From contig CP136062.1 in NCBI GenBank assembly GCA_032622095.1, forward strand, positions 144,668,351-144,732,350: DNA of 64,000 bases, read 5' to 3'. Shown piece by piece: positions 24,060 to 33,735 of the stretch. The translations under genes and the position numbers were made by a program. The number at the start of each line of letters is the position of its first letter. Position 1 is the first letter of the stretch. Under the pieces are notes generated by a model. The model made no database searches. It was not told the DNA's origin and saw only the letters and a program-made list of their open reading frames with translations. This DNA is from Siphonodentalium dalli (Eukaryota > Mollusca > Scaphopoda > Gadilida > Siphonodentaliidae).

Positions 24060-24690
24060 TACGAAACAAGCTAAAAAAAAGAAGCAATTTAAGATGTTAT
24101 TTTTTCTTTTTTCTTTGAATTTGGTTGTTCTGTTGAAGATGATGGGTTGTCTGTTGTTATTGTTGTTGACGTATTAGTTCCCTGGCCTGTTCTGTTCTTT
24201 GTTGTGATTCTCTTAGATACTGTTGTTGTTCTTTCAGGAACTCTTGAAACTTTTGATGTTATATATCCCCTTCCTCGACACTTTCCTCGACAGGATCAGG
24301 GGTGGTGGTTCCTGCTCCTCAGACGGGGACACCGGATGTCTCGGTGTCCGTGGGTTGAAGTCCTCCGCTGTATCCGGGTCTGGAGACGATGGTAGAGATG
24401 GAATGGTCTCCATAATGACCACGAAGTCGGTGGCAGGGACAGCCGTGATGACTCCGGCGTCCCTGTCATTTCCACTGGTGGTAGCTGCTGACGCCACGAC
24501 GGTGGGCTGTTGTTTTTGCGCAGCCAGGTGGGGGGACTGGGCATCTCTCAGTTCTTCGGCGGCGTGACGGAGTCTTCTTCCACTTCTTTCTTTACATCCT
24601 GTCTGTGGTGGTCTGGCCAGCCCCGGACCGATGGAATCCGGTCGGCCCTACCGAGCCACGGGCGGCAGAGACTCAGCATGCGCTGGACTT
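24060..24690 (-). pseudogene. Frameshifted coding relic with Pro/Ser-rich and Gln-rich coil parts
   Basis: On the minus strand, 24690-24234 is GC-richer than its surroundings and reads in shifting frames as acidic and Pro/Ser-rich protein (VVASAATTSGNDRDAGVIT; FNPRTPRHPVSPSEEQEPPP). A second frame (about 24250-24160) gives a Gln-rich helix, FLKEQQQYLRESQQRTEQA. Together this looks like a decayed Gag-like or transposon accessory protein. It lies just upstream, in the same sense, of the MULE relic and may be the same element. No domain was recognised. Confidence 0.4.
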
Positions 24691-24845
24691 GACTGTGGAT
24701 TAATTCCATAACCAGTCAAGCCCGGCGACAAAAAAGATCATGGATCGCTCAGGGCTTAATGTGTTTAGCATTAAATGCGACCGTCCGCTCGAGCGATCCG
24801 GAGACGAATGAAAGATTGTCCATAGTCCAGTCCTTATACACAAAG

Positions 24846-25141
24846 AATATTCGCGGTGAACATTAGTTAGTATAACTTACATATGCGCGAAAAAATGACA
24901 ACGGTATAAGCACGGTTAAGGTGGCCTGCACACTACACTAAATATTCACGGTAAACATTAGTTAGTGTATCTTACATATGCGTGAAAAAAAGTGACAACA
25001 GTATAACCACGTTTAAGGGTGGCCTGGACACAACACTAAATATTCACGTTGAACTTAGTGTGACTTACATATGCGCGAAAAACGAGTGACAACAGTTACC
25101 GTGGCCTTAATATAAACAAGTTTAAGGTGGCTTGGAGACAA
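24846..25141. repeat. About 98-bp tandem repeat, three units
   Basis: AATATTC(G/A)CGGT(G/A)AACATTAGTTA, CTTACATATGCG(C/T)GAAAAA and GTTTAAGG(T/G)TGGCCTG recur three times (starts near 24847, 24950 and 25038). Confidence 0.88.
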
Positions 25142-25171
25142 AACTTAACTTGGATCGGCCTAATTGCCAGC

Positions 25172-25414
25172 GTTGTAACAACAAAGCCGGTCGCACCTTG
25201 AGTCAACCCTCTGACGCATGTCTGCAAAGTGAGACCAACCCACTCGTGGTAGGTTGTCCATCCCATTATCATTATGTGCTGTATGTGTACCTTTCACGGG
25301 TTGGTCTCACTTTGCAGACATGCGGCAGGGGATTGACTCAAGGTGCGACCAGCTGTGTTGTTACGTACAACACTGGCACATAATGATAATGGGATGGACA
25401 ACCTACCACGAGTT
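25172..25414. repeat. Interleaved pair of inverted repeats (A-B-A'-B')
   Basis: Arm A (25172-25242, includes GCATGTCTGCAAAGTGAGAC) pairs with A' (25296-25366). Arm B (25242-25280, GTGGTAGGTTGTCCATCCCA) pairs with B' (25375-25413). Because A' lies between B and B', the two stems cannot form together as simple nested hairpins. The structure ends about 285 bp before the receptor start codon. Confidence 0.9.
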
Positions 25415-25698
25415 ACGTCTATTAATTATTGTAATTAACGTTCTAATCAATAAGTCCTCTCGAATAGCAAACCAAATTTCCTGAAAGTTTATCTTTTTCG
25501 TCCTTGGTGCAGCGATAATGGACGTTAATGCGATCGATCTGAATTGGGGTAGTTTATCCTACCCGCGTCAGACTATAAGGCAATTATTTAGATCATATAT
25601 CATTTGTTCATATCATTTAGTAGCATTAGTGTTGGGGCGGGAGTCTGAAATAGCGATTCACAGCGATTTGTAATACTGTGAAGTTCAGACGATCTACA
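25415..25698. other. Upstream region of the receptor gene
   Basis: The 284 bp before the likely ATG contain no obvious TATA box at a convincing distance. Nothing else recognised. Confidence 0.35.
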
Positions 25699-26911
25699 AT
25701 GACGATGCTGCAATTGTCCGTAAACGTTTCTTTCTGTTTTCTGGTTGTGGTGTTGGGGTTGTGCGAGTCGTCGGCGTCGGGTAGAGCGGCCGTGTATAAC
25801 GTCATAAGGAATCTTAGCAGACCAGAACTGATTCCCGTTGAGAGAGATGACCACCCGATAATGGTGTCTGTGTCTGTAAACTTGGCAAGTATTGGCTTTC
25901 TGAGCGAGATCGAACAGTACATCTCCGTCGAAATATTTCTCGAAATGTATTGGAGAAATGAGCTCACTCGCTGGGATCCGGCGCAGTTCGGGAATATCAC
26001 CTCAATGCACGTTCCGCGGGGGGGTTTCTGATATCGGGGCGATATACACTTACGGCGACGACTCCATGTGGCATCAGTCTAAGGACCGTAACTTTCTGCG
26101 AATTGAACATTCCGGAGATACGAGTTGGTTTCCAAGCGGACATTTGTCAATTTATTGTCCTATTGATACCAGACATTTCCCATTCGATGTACAAGAGTGT
26201 ACATTGAAGTTCGGTTCTTGGAATTACGCTAGCAGTGAGCTCAATATTTCACTTAATGGCGACTCCGGGTATGGCACAGCTTTTCTTCGACCGAGCTCGG
26301 AATGGGATATAGTCGGATCCCCCGTGTCCAAACTTAGCACAGAAGTCAAAACTGGAAATATAACGTTCCCTAGCTGGATTTGGTACACCATAAAGCTACA
26401 AAGACGTTCTCTTGTGATAGTTATCACCACTGTAGCTCCGGTTCTCGTCCTGTCAACACTAAACATCGGTCTTTTTAGGGTTCCCCCAGAAGCTACCGAT
26501 AAAGTCACATGCACTTTGACCATATTGTTATCATTCTCCGTGTTTCTGGGATACATATCGACATCACTGCCGCGTAATGGAAAAAGTACGCCGTATTTGA
26601 CGATCTACGTGGGCTGTTTGTATATCATGAGTGCAATCGTGGTATTGTTGACGGCAATGACAGCCTCTCTCTCAAAGCGTACGGATGAAGTTCCTCGCTG
26701 TTTCGTCGCTATGAACGATTGGATGAAGAAGACACCCAGGACAGTTGATGACATTGGGGCTTGTGACGATGAGTGTGCGGTTAATCAGTTGTCGCCTGTC
26801 ACGTGGTATGATCTTTCAAGAACAATTGATGCTGTGTTCTTTTGGATTTTCTCTTTTTTGTTCGTAGCTTTCTCCGTACTCTATTTTTATACAGTTATCC
26901 ATGCAATATGA
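25699..26911 (+). pseudogene. Intronless Cys-loop (nicotinic acetylcholine-like) receptor subunit, frame broken
   Basis: The ATG at 25699 opens a hydrophobic signal peptide (MTMLQLSVNVSFCFLVVVLG) and the start of a ligand-binding domain with EMYWRNELTRWDP (loop D Trp). The frame stops at 26031. A second frame, entered near 26025 and running to the TGA at 26909-26911, gives the rest: loop A region DIGAIYTYGDD, the Cys loop CPIDTRHFPFDVQEC (exactly 13 residues between cysteines, 26156-26200), FGSWNY (loop B Trp), then four membrane segments. The frame change falls in a G7 run at 26018-26024. Loop C has no Cys-Cys pair, so this is a non-alpha type. The M3-M4 loop is only about 60 residues. M2 keeps Leu 9' and an acid at -1' but has Thr at 20'. 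Single-exon nAChR-like genes are expanded in bivalves. This is either a young pseudogene or a homopolymer sequencing error. Confidence 0.9.
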
Positions 26912-27864
26912 CTTATTCGTATGCCACAATTATTGCCGTGTCCAGGACCCATGCAGTAGAAGAAAATGAAACACCAAAACTCCGATCAACTTGAATTAAT
27001 GCAAGAGAAATATTTAAAGTGCAATTCACGCGGAAGTTTTATTTCATTTAATATTGCACTTACAATTACATGCATACATGTATAGTTACGTCTGTCGGAC
27101 ATGTATGTTTTATGTTCGGACAATGAAATGATGAAAACTGCTTTTGTCGACAATCTTTAAAAAAGACAACGAAAATGCTCGTGTCCAATTATTAAATGAA
27201 TGAAAAGTTATACAATTTATATATCACCAATCAAACATTAAAAAACCGATTTGCCACATTGAAACTACCAGGGCGCTCTCTACCCAAGACAATAAGGAGA
27301 TTGAGCATGTGAGTACATTCATGTGATGTATTGACAGTCAGATATAGTCGTTCACTTCTGAAGAGGTAGTTTTACCACATTTTATTCAACTTTTTATTTG
27401 TTGTATCTTTGGTTGGTTGCTTGTGGGTTTAACGTTGTTTCGGCCATAAGGTGATATCACGACTAGGAAAATCAGAATTTAGTCAACTTAATTTTCAAGA
27501 TCTATTTATAGGGAAGCAACTATGTCAAAACATTCAGTGAATGAGACCATGGGGCAAGCAATGTGCAAATGAAAGCATCACAGTCAGGATTACATATTCA
27601 AGAACTTAAGGGTGTTCAAACATAATATCATTTTCATGAACATCGATTTAAAACAAAAACATGATATGAAATACGCGTAAGACGAATACCCTCGAGCAAA
27701 GAATATATTCATTAACCCTTTACCCAACAGAAGGGCCAAAAACGCCCAAATAAAGCTTCAACAGCCTAAAATATCTTCGGTCTGTCTCAATAACACCATA
27801 CAAATATGGATATCATTGGAACCGGCTCATTGACCACATTGTGATGGTTACAGTTATGCCCTGT

Positions 27865-27933
27865 GCCAATGCATTTTCTTATATATGCGAGTCGACCATA
27901 GGTCGCCTCGCATATATAAGAGAATGCATTGGC
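27865..27933. repeat. 69-bp palindrome 1
   Basis: Arms GCCAATGCATT(T/C)TCTTATAT-ATGCGAG close on a GTCGACCATAGGTCGCC centre. Highly similar to the two palindromes that follow. Confidence 0.95.
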
Positions 27934-28012
27934 CTAAAAAAAATCTTTTTTTAACACTTTTTACCATTTTTTCTTACATTCTTTAACAATTTTATAATTT
28001 TTAATGTGTTAA

Positions 28013-28081
28013 GCCAATGCATTCTCTTATATATGCGAGTCGACCATAGGTCGCCTCGCATATATAAGAGAATGCATTGGC
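28013..28081. repeat. 69-bp palindrome 2
   Basis: Same arms and same centre orientation as palindrome 1, separated from it by a T-rich spacer of 79 bp. Confidence 0.95.
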
Positions 28082-28224
28082 CTAAAATAAATCTTTTTTA
28101 ACACTTTTTACCATTTTTTCTTACATTCTTTAACAATTATATATTTTTTTCTTACATTTTTTAACAATTTTTATAATATTTTTCTACATTCTTTGACAAT
28201 TTAATCATTTTTAATATGTGTTAA

Positions 28225-28293
28225 GCCAATGCATTCTCTTATATATGCGAGGCGACATATGGTTGACTCGCATATATAAGAGAATGCATTGGC
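28225..28293. repeat. 69-bp palindrome 3, inverted centre
   Basis: Same arms, but the centre reads GCGACATATGGTTGACTCG, the reverse complement of that in palindromes 1 and 2. The outer flanks GCCCTGTGCC (27858) and GGCACAGGGC (28291) make palindromes 1 and 3 ends of one larger inverted repeat. Confidence 0.95.
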
Positions 28294-28467
28294 ACAGGGC
28301 CGTTCTGTTGGGTAATGAGCTCGAAATTCGAAATACATGTAATCACAATAGCATATTATGATTGCTGATTTGAAAAATATACTTATAATATTTGTGAAAC
28401 ATGGGGGTCTTACGAAACATTCAGTACACAGGGCGGGGTGTGTGTGGGTGATCCGGAGTTAGAATGT

Positions 28468-29524
28468 TTTTTTTCACCGGTTGCAATTTGTTTCCTAACT
28501 ATATAGAAACAATGACAACGAACCAAAGTCGGACGCTTTGGGTCGTATATAGACTATATCTGATTTTGTGACGTCACCAATTATTATCTAATACGACGCA
28601 GCTGTTTTGAATTTCGCGAGCGCTTTTGTCGCACAGTAGATCGGTGGGCTTAAAGCATTAATGCCGTAATCGGAAAATCTTGTTACTGTGTATTTCGATT
28701 ACTGGTATTGCAAATGAGAATTATGAACATTGAATTACAATGTAAGTTCATTCGTAGCGTTAGTTTACCTTCTATTGATAAAATAAGATACAATAAATAA
28801 TGACAATATAGTAACTACAGGCTACACACATCGGGGTGAGTAAAAAGTGATCGAAATTCCTGATATAAAATACAATAAGAATGCCATCACGAATTTACCG
28901 TTCTACTGTGCGAAGGTGGGAATTTAATGTAAAGCACTAGGTATGGTGCGGTACTTTGTGAAACGAAATAGCATATATTTAATAAGAAAGTATTTGTTAT
29001 CATAAGACTATATAGTGCATACATGCATGTATTAATCCATAAATATACTATTTTCTGGAATCGAAATGAACACATAATTATGAACAAAGCAGAAGATACA
29101 TTCAGGCGAACTCGGTCAATGGGGAAAGTTACATGATGACGTTGTTCGTCGATTTTCGTTGAAATAGACACGGTGACACCTTTGAATGACATGAACAGAT
29201 ATTAAATGGACACGCTTCTCGATACAGTGTCTCCACCGCATTGCTCACCCAGCGTTAAGAAAAGAAATACATAGGTTAAATTCATTAAAGATGTTCCCGT
29301 TCCCCGTTCGAAATTACGATTGGGGTCCATTCATTCGACGAACCCAGGAAATATAGCCTCATGTGAATCTTATTTGGAGGGAATACCAGAGAATCTATAA
29401 ACTGAATTTGATATTTTTTAAAAGAAGAAAAAAGCCACAGCTACCCTCATACGAGTGGTTTTGCTTTGGTTCGTTAATTACGCTAGCGTATGCTCATATT
29501 ATTATTCTATTGTTCAGTAGTCTA
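28468..29524. other. About 1.05 kb present only in copy A
   Basis: Copy B joins GATCCGGAGT to AAAATCCCTCC through nine unmatched bases (CAAAACAAG-like) where copy A has this segment. No inverted ends, tail or coding frame were recognised, so it could be an insertion in A or a deletion in B. It includes a TGACGTCA site at 28569. Confidence 0.6.
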
Positions 29525-29700
29525 AATAAAATCCCTCTCTGATTGGTCCGTCGTAAATGTATATTTTTATACTTTCGAGAAATTTAGCTAATTTGGTTTT
29601 AAATTAATATACAGTTTCTCCATTAACTACATATGATGGCTGTTAAAAGGGAGAGTGTTAAAGCTTTATTTGCCATTGTATAATTGGTGGTAGATTGTGC

Positions 29701-30420
29701 AAGTTCAAGTTCAATGTTTTATTCACTCAAATCTCATTATGTGACACAAGAGACATATTTATAATTACACAGTACATGATATGTCATTCGTGTAATAATC
29801 AAAGTCGACAAAAACTAAAAAATTGGTATGATAGCAACGTATTCTATACGCACACAATGTGCGAATGGGATGGTGGGGTTGATAGGGTAAGCGGTGATCC
29901 AAAAATAATTTCGAAGATTTTTGATGAATCCGCATAGCTTATAGAAGCATACATTGTTTTTTTGGGTTCATTATATTTCTGAAATTATGGAGAAAAAAAA
30001 ATTCTGTCAACCGTAAGGGTAAAAATCGTTTTCGGAGTGAGTTCAATTTGTTACATTCCATTATGTAGTGATATTCGTTCACTATTTCGCTCTTATCACA
30101 CAGTGTGCATTTTCTCATTTGGTAATCAATCTTGTACCATGATCCAGTTTCTACTGGGAGGTGATGGTTTGAACATCTGAAGTTAGCTAAAATAACTGCT
30201 TGTTTTTGGTGGAGATCGGATAAAGAATTTTCATGTGTGAATTTATATTTTATGATTTTGTCGTGTGATATTTTTAACCGACTTAGGGTTAAAGGCACGT
30301 GAGGTCTTAGTTGTCGAAAATATTCATATTTGTTCCAATCACCGTAAACAGAAAAACATTAAAACGCATATAGTTTCGTTCATATATACCATGACCATCG
30401 CGTAAACAGCATGTTATCAT
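29701..30420 (-). mobile_element. 5'-truncated non-LTR retrotransposon (LINE)
   Basis: Minus-strand element. Its 3' end at about 29701 shows the short repeated tail TTGAACTTGAACTT preceded by AATAAAA-like sequence, as in CR1/L2-type LINEs. Its coding end is the entry below. The 5' truncation point (30420) and the 3' tail coincide with the ends of the two duplication copies. Confidence 0.8.
29939..30358 (-). pseudogene. LINE reverse-transcriptase protein, C-terminal end
   Basis: The minus frame from about 30358 to the stop at 29939 reads NKYEYFRQLRPHVPLTL, ILANFRCSNHHLPVETGSW, then RKCTLCDKSEIVNEYHYIMEC. The IETG-W and CxxC...NE-H-x(4)-C pattern is the zinc-knuckle-like end of many invertebrate non-LTR retrotransposon proteins. 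Only about 138 residues remain, the catalytic YADD part being absent, as expected from 5' truncation. The remaining frame is intact, suggesting a fairly recent insertion. The clade (CR1, L2 or relatives) cannot be fixed from this piece. Confidence 0.85.
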
Positions 30421-31643
30421 ATCAGTTGTCGCCTGTCACGTGGTATGATCTTTCGAGAACAATTGATGCTGTGTTCTTTTGGATTTTCTCTTTTTCGTTC
30501 GCAGCTTTCTCTGTACTTTATTTTTATACAGTTATCCATGCAATATGACTTATTCGTATATATGACACGATTATTGCCGTGTCAAATACCCATGCGGTGG
30601 AAGAAAATGAAACTCATAAACTCCGAACAACTTGAATTAATGCAAGAGAAATGTTTAAAGTGCAATTCACGCGGAATTTTTATTTCGTTTAGGATTACAC
30701 CTACATTTACACCCATACAGTTATAGTTACGTCTATGGGATATATATGTTTTATGTATGTTTTATGAAAACTGCTTTTGTCTACAATCTTTTAAAAGACT
30801 TGAATTTAATGAATGAAAAGTTATACAATTATATATATCAGCAATCAAACATTAAACAAACCGATCGGGACGCTCTCTATCCCAGACAATAAGGGGCTTG
30901 AACATTTGAGTACATTCATATGATGTATTGACATCCAGGTATCAACCATTTACTCCTAAAGAGGTAGTTTTATAGAAATTTTTATTTTTGTTTCGTTGGT
31001 TGGTCGCACGGGGTTTAACTTTGTTTCAGCCATACGGTGATATCACGACTAGGAAATTCAGAATTCAGTCCACTTAGTTTTCAAGATATATTTATAGCGA
31101 AGCAACTGTGTCAAAACATTCAGTGAATGAGACTAAATAAGATAAGCCATTTGCAAATGAAAGCATCAAAGTCAGGATTACATATTCAAGAACTTACGTA
31201 TTTTCAAACATAATATAATTGTCATGTACATCGATTTAAAACAAAACATGACATGAAATACGCGTGTAAGACGAATACTCTCGAGCAAGGAATACATTCA
31301 TTAACTAATGTTCGGAACTTAAATGATCACAATAACATATTATGATTGCTGATTTGGTATGAAAAATATACTTAGAATATTTATGAAACATTGGGTCTTA
31401 CGAAACATTCCGTACACAGGGGCGGGGTGTGTGGATGATCCGGAGTCAAAACAAGAAAATCCCTCCATAATTGGTCCGTCGTAAATGTATATAAATTTTT
31501 ATACTTCTTTCGAGAAATGTATCTAATATGTTTTCAAATTCATTTACAGTTTCTGCATTAATTACATCTGGTGGCAGACTGCCACTGGCAGTTGAGAGTG
31601 TTGGCTCTTTATTTGCCATTGTGTCATTGGTGGTAGATTGTGC
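30421..31643. repeat. Tandem segmental duplication, copy B
   Basis: Starts abruptly at ATCAGTTGTCGCC, matching 26784 inside the receptor gene, and runs to GGTAGATTGTGCA, matching the end of copy A. It lacks both extra segments of copy A. Substitutions throughout indicate a duplication older than the insertion in A. Confidence 0.9.
30422..30548 (+). pseudogene. Receptor C-terminal fragment (last M4 segment), duplicated
   Basis: In the same frame as the receptor this reads QLSPVTWYDLSRTIDAVFFW and continues through the M4 helix to VIHAI and a TGA at 30546-30548. It is open over its whole 42 codons, with a few changes against 26785-26911 (for example SFLFVAF becomes SFSFAAF). With no start, signal or ligand domain it is a dead fragment made by the segmental duplication. 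Confidence 0.88.
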
Positions 31644-32270
31644 AGTTACATGTGTGTCATCTTTTTCCTGTTACATCATTGGGGTTAGTCCCTGTCACCT
31701 TTTGTAGACTGCACGAGAGAGTTGATAGTTATAACTTTTTAAATATTTCTTTATACTGCAGTCCTTTCATTCCTGGACTTTGTTTGGTGGCTCTCATTTG
31801 TACTTTTTCAATATGTGTTACTTATAACATTGACCACAGATGGGATGTCCAAGCTATATATAAGGCGACGCGTGCGCGCGCGCGGCGAAGTCAGGATAAT
31901 CAAAATAGATGACAATTTTGAAGAAAGAAATCAGTTTCTCAGCAATTTTTTTGTCATAATCACAAAACAAGCAGCTGAGTTGCAAAGCGGTAGCGTTTAA
32001 CTGACGCAGAATCTAGAACTTCGTCTGTTTCCAAGTGTGCAATGTGCGTAGAATGGGACATTGTGTGACTTTTCTAACTAAAAGTGCCAACCATGTCGCT
32101 ATTATATTTGAAGAGTTCATAGTACATGTATGTGCATGCAACACACCAGGGCCACTGGTTTTGCCCATTCTTTGGAGTTTTGCCAAACATATATACTATT
32201 CAATTTCGCTTATTATACCCACTATATGTGTGTTTACTGCTTCGCTGATCTGACCGTGCCAAAAGGAGCG
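31644..32270. other. Intergenic, no gene seen
   Basis: Contains a GC-rich alternating purine-pyrimidine tract (GCGTGCGCGCGCGCGGCG, 31869-31886) and no supported gene. Confidence 0.4.
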
Positions 32271-33600
32271 ATGTTTACTCGATCGCTCGTCTCCGGCCGA
32301 TGTTATTAACCCCGCAGATGCCGATATTGGATAAGAGAGTCATCGACCGTGGACGCGTCAGCGAGTCAATATTTGGATGTTACACTATTCCACTACAAAA
32401 ACCCCCCATAAAATTATACTGTCATATTGTTCAAGAAGACACCCGGGCTCTTTCAGTCAATAGACACAATACAGTATTTTACCAGATTTTGAGGGGTTAA
32501 TAACATCGGTCTTGGATGCGCCAGCGAGTCAATATTTGGATTTATCATACGCATGTGATTTTGCACTACCGCATATCATCAACATATACATGCACTGTCC
32601 GAAATCACACAAAGACACCCGGGATCTCCTTGGCTCTCTAAGCCAATATCGGTATTTGCGGGGTTAATAACACCGGCCGGAAACGAGAGAGCGAGTAAAA
32701 TGTTCTAGATTGCCCCCAGGCACATGTAGTATGTCGCTACTTTATATCGTCGAGATATAGTATTCACGGGCCTCTCCCGGGATCTGTTTGTTTATACGGT
32801 ATTTTACCGGATTTTGAGGGGTTAATAACATAGGCCGTGGACTCGTCAACGATTTAATTAGCGCGCACCGCGTGTATACTGTTCGGCAATTTCTTAGCCG
32901 TGGTCCCATGGGCATTTTATTTATAGATAATTGTTTTTTTCCGGTTTAAAAGTCGAACTGCGCGACCAAAGCCCGAGTCCGGTAAAATATGTAGTTGGGA
33001 ATTTCCAATTTCGTTTATTGTCCTTTACATTATTATGTCAATAATGTTGATTTTGATTTGTGACAAGATATGTCAATTGCCAATAAAAGAAATTTAAAAG
33101 ATAATTTGTAAGTCTTATATTTCAACTGTTATAGATATTTTTCGTTTTGCAGCCCACCGATGGTTGTGGTCGGAGACGGCCGAGTCGGCCGCCGGTTCGT
33201 TAATTAGGTGATGGTTGTTATTGTTATTTTAACGGAATTCTGAGTTGGTCATTCGCGAAACCAATATATTTTATATTCTATAATTACAATCGTGGGTATA
33301 TAATATATTATCTCGAGCGCGTTACCATTTCTGACTATGGTTTTCTTGTATTTGGATGTCACATTAAATTAAATGAGGAGCTGCACTACTGCGCATCATC
33401 AAAATATACTGTTCGAAACCACACGAAGACACCCGGGCTCCACGGGGTTCCTTTAGCCAATTAATATCGGCATATGCGGGATTAATAAAACCGGCTGGAG
33501 ACGAGCGAGCGACTAACATTTCGAGGTTGCCCTCAGGTGGTATGCCGCTACCTTGTAACGTCGATATATAGTGGCCACGGATCCATTGGGTGCGCCCGGG
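32271..33600. repeat. Nested direct and inverted repeats
   Basis: A block with GATCGCTCGTCTCCGGCCG...GTTATTAACCCCGCAGATGCCGATATTGG (32280-32330) is inverted at 32641-32695 and at 33465-33515. GATTTTGAGGGGTTAATAACAT occurs at 32484 and 32811. AGACACCCGGG appears at 32438, 32613 and 33427. It looks like several rounds of insertion or rearrangement of one family. A copy of the 3070-3195 repeat sits at 33231-33355. Confidence 0.7.
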
Positions 33601-33619
33601 TGGTCCCGGGCGTAATTAG

Positions 33620-33735
33620 TCACACCCAAACAGGGGTATGAATCCTGAATACCGGTTAACAGCGGATTTTGAATCCCGCGTATACCGCCTGAAAATTGCC
33701 CGAATCCCGCGTTCCAATATAGAGGGGTGACAACC
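33620..33735. repeat. Dispersed repeat with GAATCCCG(A/C)ATACC motifs
   Basis: Phrases TGAATACCGGTTAACAG, GAATCCCGCGTAT and GAGGGGTGACA recur in diverged form at 46527-46560, 48838-48920 and 49445-49545. Likely remnants of one interspersed family. Confidence 0.55.

Larger units (their letters stand above)
27716..28315. mobile_element. 0.6 kb inverted-repeat element with three long hairpins
   Basis: TTACCCAACAGAAGGGCC (27720-27737) is repeated inverted at 28298-28315 with one mismatch. Copy B of the duplication lacks the element: CATTAACTAATG there against CATTAACCCTT...GGGTAATG here. The left junction TTAA-CCCTT resembles a piggyBac-type end, but the right end has no intact TTAA, so the class is open. 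Inside are three 69-bp palindromes. No coding frame. Confidence 0.85.
26784..29701. repeat. Tandem segmental duplication, copy A
   Basis: From ATCAGTTGTCGCCTGTCACG (26784, in the receptor's last coding part) to GGTGGTAGATTGTGCA (about 29701) this region matches 30421-31643. Relative to copy B it carries two extra segments, 27716-28315 and about 28468-29524. The rest aligns with scattered substitutions and small gaps. Confidence 0.9.

Noticed and set aside
24223-24567. Long + strand frame with GGGS-rich sequence
   Set aside because: It is the antisense shadow of the better-supported minus-strand coding relic.
27716-28315. CRISPR-like interpretation of the three regular 69-bp repeats
   Set aside because: Only three units, each a full palindrome with T-rich spacers of unequal length, inside a transposon-like inverted repeat in animal DNA.
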